From positions 41,612 through 52,733 of the forward strand of contig CAJTON010000020.1 in NCBI GenBank assembly GCA_910577605.1: DNA of 11,122 nt, read 5' to 3'. Shown piece after piece: positions 1-5,724 of this stretch (position 1 is the stretch's first letter; each line of letters begins with the position of its first letter). Below the pieces are notes generated by a model, which saw only the letters and a program-made list of their open reading frames with translations, ran no database searches and was not told where the DNA came from. Origin of the DNA: an uncultured Butyrivibrio sp. GTDB taxonomy: Bacteria > Bacillota > Clostridia > Lachnospirales > Lachnospiraceae. Both the position numbers and the translations under genes were made by a program.

Positions 1-441
1 CCCTGCGATACCGCAAAACTCCCTATCAATATTTATGCATAAAATATCAGAAGCGCACGACATCGCTTTTTCTTTGGTCCTGTCGGTGTAAAACAAAACC
101 CTGATGTCAAACTTTGCCAGCAATTCTTTAAGCATATCGGAAGTGATCTCTTTATCTATCGGCGCAGCCACGTTGCAAAACGCCGCCGACAGATAGATCG
201 GTATGTACTCGTATCTGTTCTCGGACAGTATGCCTATGTTGGTATTCTCGATGCCGTTCTGCCTGTAATAGCGGTATAGTCCGCATATATGCTCAGTTAA
301 TTCCCCGAAGCTCACGCTGTACGGTATTTTGTTAAGGCGGTATTTCACCGCCGTTTTCCCGCACCGCCTGCTGTAATTTGCATAAAGCATCTCATAAAAG
401 CTGTCGTATTTGACAACTTTATAATATGGAATATTTTTCAT
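1..441 (-). CDS. AMP-dependent acyl-CoA synthetase-like enzyme, N-terminal part (runs off window)
   Basis: The first 147 codons of an ANL-superfamily adenylate-forming enzyme, most like long-chain acyl-CoA synthetases, which activate a carboxylate with ATP and then load CoA. Visible features are the N-terminal stretch GKTAVKY at about residues 34-40, a FGEL segment typical of the family's first beta-alpha unit, and NIGILSENRYEYIP (about 72-85), which matches the family's conserved SENR(P/Y)EW region. These are followed by an alanine-rich helix and NVAAPIDKE. The AMP-binding P-loop (TSGTTG-like) and the catalytic C-terminal domain lie beyond the window edge, so substrate cannot be judged. The start codon is ATG, preceded by a GGAG ribosome binding site about 7 nt upstream. 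It begins 20 nt after the lepB stop, so it is probably co-transcribed with lepB. The family call is fairly secure; the acyl substrate is unknown. Confidence 0.82.
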   Translation of the reverse strand, partial: MKNIPYYKVVKYDSFYEMLYANYSRRCGKTAVKYRLNKIPYSVSFGELTEHICGLYRYYRQNGIENTNIGILSENRYEYIPIYLSAAFCNVAAPIDKEITSDMLKELLAKFDIRVLFYTDRTKEKAMSCASDILCINIDREFCGIAG

Positions 442-461
442 CTTATCTCCGACCGCGCCCT

Positions 462-1097
462 TTACCGCGCGGCTCCCGTTGTACTTTCCGTACTTTCAGG
501 CTCCGGTGTGGTCTGCTCCTCGGTCTTCGGCGTTTCCGCCCTCGGAAATCCGAAATCCGAAAGCGGCATCGTAACCATCCATGCCCTGCCGATTATATCC
601 TTCCGGTTCACGAACCCGACATTTGAAAAACGGCTGTCGTCGCTGTTGTTGCGGTTGTCCCCCAGCACAAAGAACTGGTTTGATGAGAGAGTTACCGGCT
701 CCGCGGCGATTCCGGCGTTATATATCTCCGTATCTATCAAGTCTGTTTCAAGTCTCTTGCCGTCAATGTAAACCTTTCCGTCCTTTATAAGCACCGTCTC
801 GCCCGGCAGGCCTATTATCCTTTTTATGTAAAATTCGGATACGTTGGCGACCTTAGGCTCAAAAACAATAAGGTCGTATCTTTCCGGCTCGCGGAACTCA
901 TAGCAGACCTTATCTATGAGAACGGTATCGCCGTCTTTAAGCGTATTGTTCATGGAATGCCCCGCCACCTTCGTGCTGTCAAAAAAAGCCACGACAAGCA
1001 GATAAGCGACGCAGACGATCATTATCATATCCACGGCAAGCTTGACAAACGGCTCGTACGGTCTGTATATTATTTCACGTTTCTTAAAAGTAATCAT
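462..1097 (-). CDS. lepB: Type I signal peptidase
   Basis: A 211-residue membrane-anchored protease that removes signal peptides from exported proteins outside the membrane. It has one N-terminal membrane segment (about residues 20-39), the box B motif GHSM with the catalytic Ser48, box D YIKRIIGLPGE with the general-base Lys92, and box E VLGDNRNNSDDSR (144-156). This is the Ser-Lys dyad form (S26 family). I chose the ATG preceded by AGGA at 7 nt spacing. A TTG 15 nt further upstream has no Shine-Dalgarno. After the usual C-terminus there is a tail of about 25 residues rich in Thr, Glu and Pro, which would lie outside the cell and has no known role. A good promoter lies just upstream. Neighbouring lipoproteins are not its clients (they need LspA), but the surface protein at 1800-3848 has an AMA|A-type site it could cut. 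Confidence 0.95.
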   Translation of the reverse strand: MITFKKREIIYRPYEPFVKLAVDMIMIVCVAYLLVVAFFDSTKVAGHSMNNTLKDGDTVLIDKVCYEFREPERYDLIVFEPKVANVSEFYIKRIIGLPGETVLIKDGKVYIDGKRLETDLIDTEIYNAGIAAEPVTLSSNQFFVLGDNRNNSDDSRFSNVGFVNRKDIIGRAWMVTMPLSDFGFPRAETPKTEEQTTPEPESTESTTGAAR

Positions 1098-1128
1098 GCC
1101 TTGATCCTGCAAATCATTCGTTTAAAAA

Positions 1129-1157
1129 ATTTTACCATACTTTAGGATTCGGGGCAA
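1129..1157 (-). promoter_or_regulatory. Promoter of lepB (extended -10)
   Basis: On the minus strand, TTGCCC (1157-1152) and TAAAAT (1134-1129) are separated by exactly 17 nt, with TGG directly before the -10, which is an extended -10. Transcription would start near 1122 and give a leader of about 25 nt that carries the lepB ribosome binding site. The stretch GTATGGTAAAAT is identical to that in the rplS promoter. Assigned by consensus match only. Confidence 0.65.
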
Positions 1158-1166
1158 CCGGAAAAT

Positions 1167-1181
1167 ACAGTATGCTACCGT
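1167..1181 (-). terminator. Weak hairpin over the GNAT stop codon
   Basis: The minus-strand RNA can form a 6-bp stem, ACGGUA with UACUGU (one G-U pair), closed by a 3-nt loop and followed by AUUUU. It overlaps the TAG stop of the acetyltransferase gene and lies just upstream of the lepB promoter. The stem is short and the U-run is interrupted, so it may be only a weak terminator or a chance fold. Confidence 0.25.
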
Positions 1182-1714
1182 TGCGTATCCTTTTTTACGG
1201 AAAACATAAGATGAGGCATATCAACTCCCCTGTAATGCTTTGTCCACCTGTCTGTGACCTTCATTCCGTTTCTCTGCGCGACCCTCTGCGACGCCGTATT
1301 CGTATCGCGGATTATCGAGCAGACCTCGTCCGCGTTCAGCCTGTCAAAAGCATGATCCCTGCACGCCTGCGCCGCCTCGGTCGCAAAGCCCTTATGCCAG
1401 CAGTCTCTTCTGAGGAGATAACCGACCTCAAGCACCTCCTTATCTTTCCAAGGCTGGACCGTTACTCCGCACTGTCCTATCATCTCGCCGTTTTCTTTTA
1501 GGATCACAGCCCAAAGCCCGAAGCCGTATCTGCGGTAACGTCCTATCTGTCTGTCGAGCCATTCCTGCGTTTCAGCGTCGTTAAAAGCTCCGTTATAGGC
1601 ATACATAGTTTCCTCGTCCTGCAATATCCTGCTTAACGCGTCAAAATCGCCCTGTTTCATCTCGCGCATATACAGCCGTTCTGTTTCCAGAATGTATTCC
1701 GTCGTATTCCCCAT
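1175..1714 (-). CDS. GNAT-family N-acetyltransferase (RimJ/RimL type)
   Basis: A 179-residue acetyltransferase of the GNAT fold. It opens with ETERLYMREM, the typical first strand of RimJ/RimL-like enzymes. The middle has GFGLWAVILKENGEMIGQCGV, the beta4 hairpin, and then EVGYLLRRDCWHKGFATEAA (about 96-114). That is motif A, where the pyrophosphate of acetyl-CoA binds. NTASQRVAQRNGMK (139-152) is the usual alpha4/beta6 region. RimJ/RimL relatives acetylate ribosomal protein N-termini, antibiotics or small amines; the acceptor here cannot be told. I chose the ATG with an AGGAAAGGAG site upstream; a TTG 45 nt earlier lies inside the preceding terminator stem. It sits between a hairpin terminator and the lepB promoter, and I see no clear promoter of its own, so it may depend on read-through. 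Confidence 0.88.
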   Translation of the reverse strand: MGNTTEYILETERLYMREMKQGDFDALSRILQDEETMYAYNGAFNDAETQEWLDRQIGRYRRYGFGLWAVILKENGEMIGQCGVTVQPWKDKEVLEVGYLLRRDCWHKGFATEAAQACRDHAFDRLNADEVCSIIRDTNTASQRVAQRNGMKVTDRWTKHYRGVDMPHLMFSVKKDTQR

Positions 1715-1746
1715 ATGTTTACTGCTCCTTTCCTGCCGTCTGCCAA

Positions 1747-1782
1747 AATAAAAATGCAAGACTTTGCTCCTGCATTTTTATT
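1747..1782 (-). terminator. Intrinsic terminator after the surface-protein gene
   Basis: A perfect 12-bp inverted repeat (AATAAAAATGCA / TGCATTTTTATT) that extends by three more pairs, including one G-U pair in the minus-strand RNA, around a 6-nt loop. A U-rich run (UUUUUAUUUU) forms the descending arm and tail. It lies 18 nt after the stop of the surface-protein gene. The stem is AT-rich, so efficiency may be modest; its symmetry would let it act in both directions, but no plus-strand gene needs it. Confidence 0.6.
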
Positions 1783-1799
1783 GTCATCTGTCTGTGAAA

Positions 1800-3848
1800 T
1801 TATTTACGCACCTCGCTCAGGTCCGCTTCGACCTTCCTGCCTATACTATGGTAAGCCAAAAGCACCATGAAGACCGCCGCGATAACCAAATATCTGGCTA
1901 TTATGTTCCTGCCTCTCGCCCATCCGATAAGTCTTGAAACAAGCTTGTTTTTCTCTTCCTCCGTCATGCCGATGCTGCCGTCCGCAAAATAAAGAAGCAG
2001 ATACAGCATTCCGGCTATCATCGCAAGCGTAGCGTATATCTGTACGCGCGCGGTATCTCCCGTCGCTGGGAATTTGTCCGGCTCTGCGGGCTTATCCGGC
2101 TTGTCGTCCGGTTCCGGCTCCGTTGGCTTAGTCGGTTTCTCCGGCTCCGTCGGCTTTTCCTCGGGAGGCGTAACGGGAATCGTTTCCGTCCTGATATAAC
2201 CGCAGTCGCCGCATATCCATGTCTTTACGCCCGAAGTATTTCCGTCGGGCGGCGTTATCACGGGCTCCTCGCTCATTCTGTGGGCGGTCTTTTTGTCCGC
2301 CGTCCGGCAATTCGCGCATATGTGCCAGTGTCCCTCGGAATCGTATTCCCATTCCGACGTATCAAAATCATGCGCGGTCTTTTCGATTTTCTCTTCGATG
2401 TACGAGCCGCAGTCCTCAAGGGCGCAGTAAATTCTTTTAACGCCTTCCTCGGTACACGAAGGTTCTTTGACGATCTCCTGTTTTCCGGTGTAATCGTGGG
2501 TATGACCTTCGGTCAGCTTGTCTATCTGCGCGGTTTCTTTTCTTCCGCATTCCGTACACTGACGCTCCTTTTCACCGTACTCCGAAACCGTAGGCTGTTT
2601 AGTTACCGTCCATTCCCCGTAGGTATGAGCACCGAAGCCGTCCTTACGGCTGTTGTCGGTTATCGGGCAGTCAGGCGCGCCGCACTCATGCCAGTGGTTG
2701 TCGTCGTCATATTCGTATTCGTCGCTCCAGTCATGGATATGATCAGGTATGTATGAAGCGTATATGAAGGTCTGACCCGTCACGCTGCGGTCAAAGTCAA
2801 ACGCCGTTTTTCCGTCTTTTGAATCCGTCCACTTGTCAAAAACATATCCTGCTTTGACAGGAGGCGTTATAGGCGCGGGCATTTTTGCTCCCGGCTCTTC
2901 ATAGCTGACCGAAAGCTCGTTATCCTCGTCCATAAAATGTACGGAATAAAAAGGAAGCTCCGCCTCGCCGTCAGCATCGTTTATTTCAAGCACTATGTCG
3001 GTATCTCTGACAGGTTCGTTATTTCTCAGGATATTGTATCTGCCGTTCGGAACATTTTCAGCCGTATAAGTAAGACCGCTTTCCCTTTTAAGGCTGATGA
3101 TCCTCGTCGGGTCGTCCGCATCCCGAAGGCTGAAATTTCCTATACTCTGCGCGGCTTCGTCCGCGCCCTCCATGAGTTCCTCTCCGTTGACCGTGACTTT
3201 CAGCGATGCGGTATAGGTCGGAGACGAAGTCCAGTTGGCGTAAATGATTTTTGAAGAAGTGTCGTTTATGTACCATGAGTCGTTCAAATCACCGTGATCT
3301 CCGCGATCCGATCTCCAATTACTGAATTTAAAGCCCGGCTTGGTAGGAACTTCTCCTTTATAACTTGCGTTATGGTTGTAATGTACATACTGTGTGAAAA
3401 TCACTTGGTTGTTCATTGCATCCCTGAATTCAACGGTAAACATACGGGCCGACGTTATTATTCCCCAGGTATTCTCATAACCGGGACCGTCTATGCTGTT
3501 AAAATCAATCCCGTCAAACCTGTAAATCGTGTGAATGTCATCCTCCGCGTAAACATCGTATACCCCGACCGGAAGATTCTTGGCGACATAATACATATAC
3601 TCGATTCCCGCATTAGTACCGACCTCACCCGTACAGTCCAATTTATATTTCACGCCCGTTTCGGTATTCTCCGCTATAAAATCACCTAAAAGCTCCGTAT
3701 TATCCGGTCTTTCATCAAGTCTTACACCCAGACGCAGATAATACGCGTCATCTTTTCCAAGAGAACGCGGAGCCGCCATCGCCTCCTGCGGCAAAATTCC
3801 AATAATCAGGATAACGCTCAAAAAAATCACAGATAACTTTTTTAACAC
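1800..3848 (-). CDS. Secreted wall-anchored surface protein with InlB-like repeats and His/Cys modules
   Basis: A 682-residue extracellular protein. It has a Sec signal peptide (residues 1-25, cleavage after AMA). Two units follow, each with a beta-sandwich-like stretch (about 36-115 and 211-300, resembling Cna-B/SpaA modules but not certain) and an InlB B-type repeat (about 137-206 with KPGFKFSNW, and 301-366 with KAGYVFDKW). Residues 369-550 are rich in His and Cys, with HWHECGAPDC, CTECG, HWHIC and CGDCG motifs that could bind metal. A Pro/Thr/Lys/Glu spacer (560-592) leads to FPATGD (593-598), an LPXTG-like sortase site with Phe for Leu, then a membrane segment (602-621). Unusually it continues with about 30 polar residues and a second hydrophobic helix (652-668). 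The start is GTG with GGAGG at 8 nt. It has its own promoter. Probable role is adhesion or surface binding; the ligand is unknown. Confidence 0.85.
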   Translation of the reverse strand: MLKKLSVIFLSVILIIGILPQEAMAAPRSLGKDDAYYLRLGVRLDERPDNTELLGDFIAENTETGVKYKLDCTGEVGTNAGIEYMYYVAKNLPVGVYDVYAEDDIHTIYRFDGIDFNSIDGPGYENTWGIITSARMFTVEFRDAMNNQVIFTQYVHYNHNASYKGEVPTKPGFKFSNWRSDRGDHGDLNDSWYINDTSSKIIYANWTSSPTYTASLKVTVNGEELMEGADEAAQSIGNFSLRDADDPTRIISLKRESGLTYTAENVPNGRYNILRNNEPVRDTDIVLEINDADGEAELPFYSVHFMDEDNELSVSYEEPGAKMPAPITPPVKAGYVFDKWTDSKDGKTAFDFDRSVTGQTFIYASYIPDHIHDWSDEYEYDDDNHWHECGAPDCPITDNSRKDGFGAHTYGEWTVTKQPTVSEYGEKERQCTECGRKETAQIDKLTEGHTHDYTGKQEIVKEPSCTEEGVKRIYCALEDCGSYIEEKIEKTAHDFDTSEWEYDSEGHWHICANCRTADKKTAHRMSEEPVITPPDGNTSGVKTWICGDCGYIRTETIPVTPPEEKPTEPEKPTKPTEPEPDDKPDKPAEPDKFPATGDTARVQIYATLAMIAGMLYLLLYFADGSIGMTEEEKNKLVSRLIGWARGRNIIARYLVIAAVFMVLLAYHSIGRKVEADLSEVRK

Positions 3849-3851
3849 TTC

Positions 3852-3898
3852 TATGCCCTCCGATAATTTGCTTTCTAAATTTTATCACTTAGGGCATA
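3852..3898. repeat. 8-bp inverted repeat spanning promoter and ribosome binding site
   Basis: TATGCCCT (3852-3859) and AGGGCATA (3891-3898) are perfect inverted copies, 31 nt apart. One arm covers the 3' edge of the Shine-Dalgarno of the surface-protein gene and the other lies in the spacer between its -35 and -10. Only one arm would be in the mRNA from that promoter, so if it is functional it would act as DNA (an operator) rather than as an RNA hairpin. It could be chance. Confidence 0.3.
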
Positions 3899-3907
3899 TT
3901 TTTTCAA
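3879..3907 (-). promoter_or_regulatory. Promoter of the surface-protein gene (extended -10)
   Basis: TTGAAA (3907-3902) and TAAAAT (3884-3879) on the minus strand with a 17-nt spacer ending in TGA, an extended -10. The predicted start near 3872 gives a leader of about 24 nt with a GGAGG site. It lies just downstream of the stop codon of the decayed ABC gene, so the surface protein can be expressed independently of it. Confidence 0.65.
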
Positions 3908-3917
3908 TATAAAAAAG

Positions 3918-5097
3918 TTATGCGTAAATTCCGGCGCAGTATTTTTCAGCCTGTATGTTCCACATTTTCGCATACGTCCCGCCGTGGGCGAGAAGCTCTT
4001 CATGCGTGCCGCTCTCGGCGATACGACCGTTTTCAAGCATATTTCTGTTAAGGCGGCACTCCGCGATCGGATCAAGGGCGCTTGAAGGCTCGTCGAGTAT
4101 AGCTATGTCGGACTTTATGGGAAAGCGGCAGCGCGAACACCTGCAAGTCCTGAAACACCGTACCGAAACGGCTGTGAAGCGATTTCGGCTCGTATTCTGC
4201 GATGTTTTCTCCGCTTATTTTTATCTCGCCCTCCGTGGCATCATAAAGACCCCGCATAGGTAAATCCCATATTTTTTATTTCAATGTCCGAGAGGCTTTC
4301 GGCTTTTATAAGCTCCTCTTTGTCCAACGCCGGCGTATACGAAAGGAACTCGCGCAGATTGCTGACGAAAGCGCTTTCTTTTGCGAGCGACACAAGTATC
4401 TCCACGGCGTCAGAGGTACGCCACGCTAACGCGCTGAGCGCCGGAATCATCGCGATATACGCCGCCGCACGCATATCCGTGCTTCTGCCCAGCGCAAAAG
4501 CTATGTACAGATACTGCAGCACCGTAGAAAGCAGACTGTAAAGTATCCATTTGACCGAATCAAGCACTGCCAATCTGCGGCGTATCTCCCGCGTTCGCCG
4601 CTGCATTCCTTCATACGCCTTTTCGTGACGCGCAAGCAGCAGCCTGCCGATCGAAAAAAGCCTCCGTTCCCCGGCATATTTTTTCTCGTAAAAAACACGC
4701 TTCGCGTATCCTCCGACCCTTCCGTCGCGCGTGTTGGAAAAATCAAGCTGATAGTACAGATTTCCTTATCACTCGCTTGTAAAAATCCTGATACATCTTT
4801 GACATGAATTGTTTTTCGCACAGATGATGAACGGCGGCTGTGATATGTATGCAGACATGCCCCAGACACATCGCTCCTACAAACGCCGCCAACGCCGTAA
4901 ACGGCGTTTTATTTTCGATGGAAACATATATCCACTCGGTCAGGTACACCGAAAAGACCGTCCAGAAAACATTCTCGACAATCTCCTTGACAAAGGTGTA
5001 TATGACGTATCCCCTGCTCCCGTGCGTCAGTATTTTCAGCATATAAAATACATTTGACGCGGACGAGGCTGTTTTTTCTTTACCGTTCTTTTTTCAT
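3918..5097 (-). pseudogene. Decayed ABC exporter (fused membrane domain and ATPase), at least four internal lesions
   Basis: Fragments of one ABC half-transporter read in order through several frames. The N-terminal membrane part (MLKILTHGSRGYV to MYQDFYKRVI) is followed by a break near 4760. The second half of the membrane domain is then readable (YAKRVFYEKKYAGERR, later ILYSLLSTVLQYLYIAFAL). It runs into the ATPase start, NMGFTYAG, where a second break near 4250 removes Walker A. The Q-loop region FGTVFQDLQVF follows. A third break near 4115-4125 removes the LSGGQ signature. Walker B with D-loop (AILDEPSSALDP) is intact. A fourth, in-frame gap near 4035 removes the switch histidine. The normal C-terminus ends IAESGTHEELLAHGG...AEKY. 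About 1.2 kb remain of the roughly 1.8 kb usual for such genes. A frame shift in an A6 run just after the probable ATG also separates the start from the body. No fragment can encode a working ATPase. A promoter still precedes it. Confidence 0.88.
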
Positions 5098-5120
5098 CCC
5101 CCGTAAAAATAGGTAAAAAT

Positions 5121-5149
5121 AAAATACCATTACTTTGGTCTTTTTTCAA
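5121..5149 (-). promoter_or_regulatory. Relic promoter of the ABC gene (extended -10)
   Basis: TTGAAA (5149-5144) and TATTTT (5126-5121) with a 17-nt spacer ending in TGG. The predicted start near 5114 lies shortly before the probable original ATG at 5097. It follows the rplS terminator, consistent with the ABC gene having been a separate transcription unit before decay. The -10 matches consensus at four of six positions. Confidence 0.5.
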
Positions 5150-5194
5150 GTATTGCAGATGACGTCCGCAAAAACCTGCCGGACAAAATCAGCC

Positions 5195-5236
5195 GAACAA
5201 AAAAGGACCCCGGTTCATAAAAACCGGAGCCCTTTT
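5195..5236 (-). terminator. Intrinsic terminator of rplS
   Basis: The minus-strand RNA forms an uninterrupted 15-bp stem (5236-5222 with 5215-5201) around a 6-nt loop, followed by UUUUUUGU. Two positions that would be mismatches if the plus strand were transcribed become G-U pairs in the minus-strand RNA, which supports the direction. It starts 12 nt after the rplS stop codon. Confidence 0.9.
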
Positions 5237-5247
5237 AGGAGTCAAAA

Positions 5248-5595
5248 TTATCTGAGAACTTCCTTGACCTTAGCTGCCTTGCCTACTCTGTCTCTCAAGT
5301 AGAACAGCTTAGACCTTCTGACCTTACCGCGTCTTACGACCGTAATGTCCTCGACAAAGGGAGAATGAAGGGGCCATGTCTTCTCAACGCCTATACCGTT
5401 GGAAATCTTCCTCACGGTAAAGGTCTCACGGTTGCTTCCGCCCTGTCTTTTGATGACCGTTCCCTCAAAAACCTGAATTCTCTCACGGTTTCCTTCTTTG
5501 ATCTTAGCCGATACCTTAACGGTATCTCCGACTCTGAACTCCGGCACGGATTCTTTCATCTGAGCCGCTTCAATGTTCTTAATGATGTCGTTCAT
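5248..5595 (-). CDS. rplS: Large-subunit ribosomal protein L19 (bL19)
   Basis: A 115-residue basic protein of the 50S subunit that sits at the interface with 30S. The family pattern is complete: PEFRVGDTVKVSAKIKEGNRERIQVFEGTVI, the SH3-like barrel core; then GSNRETFTVRKISNGIGVEKTWPLHSP, the L19 signature region; and RRGKVRRSKLFYLRDRVGKAAKVKE at the C-terminus. Length is normal for the family. I chose the ATG with AGGAGG at 8 nt; longer readings upstream enter the leader and have no supporting homology. It has its own promoter and leader and ends in a strong terminator. It is the last ribosomal gene of the cluster but is split from trmD by a lipoprotein gene. Confidence 0.98.
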   Translation of the reverse strand: MNDIIKNIEAAQMKESVPEFRVGDTVKVSAKIKEGNRERIQVFEGTVIKRQGGSNRETFTVRKISNGIGVEKTWPLHSPFVEDITVVRRGKVRRSKLFYLRDRVGKAAKVKEVLR

Positions 5596-5674
5596 TATTC
5601 TTTCCTCCTGATATATGACGTTCTTAATACACAGACGTAACAGCGGACCGCCACTATTGAGCTGCTTATGCAAC
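5596..5674 (-). ncRNA. Structured 5' leader of rplS (possible L19-type autoregulatory leader)
   Basis: Between the predicted transcription start and the rplS ribosome binding site lie about 75 nt with two small hairpins on the minus-strand RNA: GUUGC-AUAA-GCAGC (5674-5661) and AGUGGCG-GUC-CGCUGUU (5655-5639, with several G-U pairs). Leaders that bind L19 and repress its own synthesis are known upstream of rplS in Firmicutes. I cannot test a match to that family, so this is a suggestion based on position and foldability. Confidence 0.35.
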
Positions 5675-5680
5675 TGTTGT

Positions 5681-5709
5681 ATTTTACCATACCGCCCGCA
5701 GTAATGCAA
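5681..5709 (-). promoter_or_regulatory. Promoter of rplS (extended -10)
   Basis: TTGCAT (5709-5704) and TAAAAT (5686-5681) on the minus strand, 17 nt apart, with TGG before the -10. The -35 begins only 15 nt after the stop of the upstream lipoprotein gene. No terminator separates that gene from this promoter, so rplS is probably transcribed both from here and from the upstream operon. Confidence 0.7.
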
Positions 5710-5724
5710 GCGTTTTTTGATTTT

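Noticed and set aside
1098..1112. TTG start for lepB, 15 nt upstream
   Set aside because: No ribosome binding site precedes it, while the ATG at 1097 has AGGA at 7 nt and gives a normal N-terminus.
2280..2756. Plus-strand open reading frame of 158 codons with hydrophobic stretches
   Set aside because: Antisense to the His/Cys-rich part of the surface protein; the hydrophobic runs come from complementing its acidic codons.
1800..3848. Repetitive HxH/C modules considered as a direct DNA repeat or CRISPR-like array
   Set aside because: The similarity is at protein level only; DNA copies differ in length and sequence and there are no evenly spaced identical repeats.
4501..4869. Separate minus-strand protein of 122 residues
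   Set aside because: It is an out-of-frame reading through the ABC pseudogene; the conserved membrane-domain sequence lies in another frame over the same bases.
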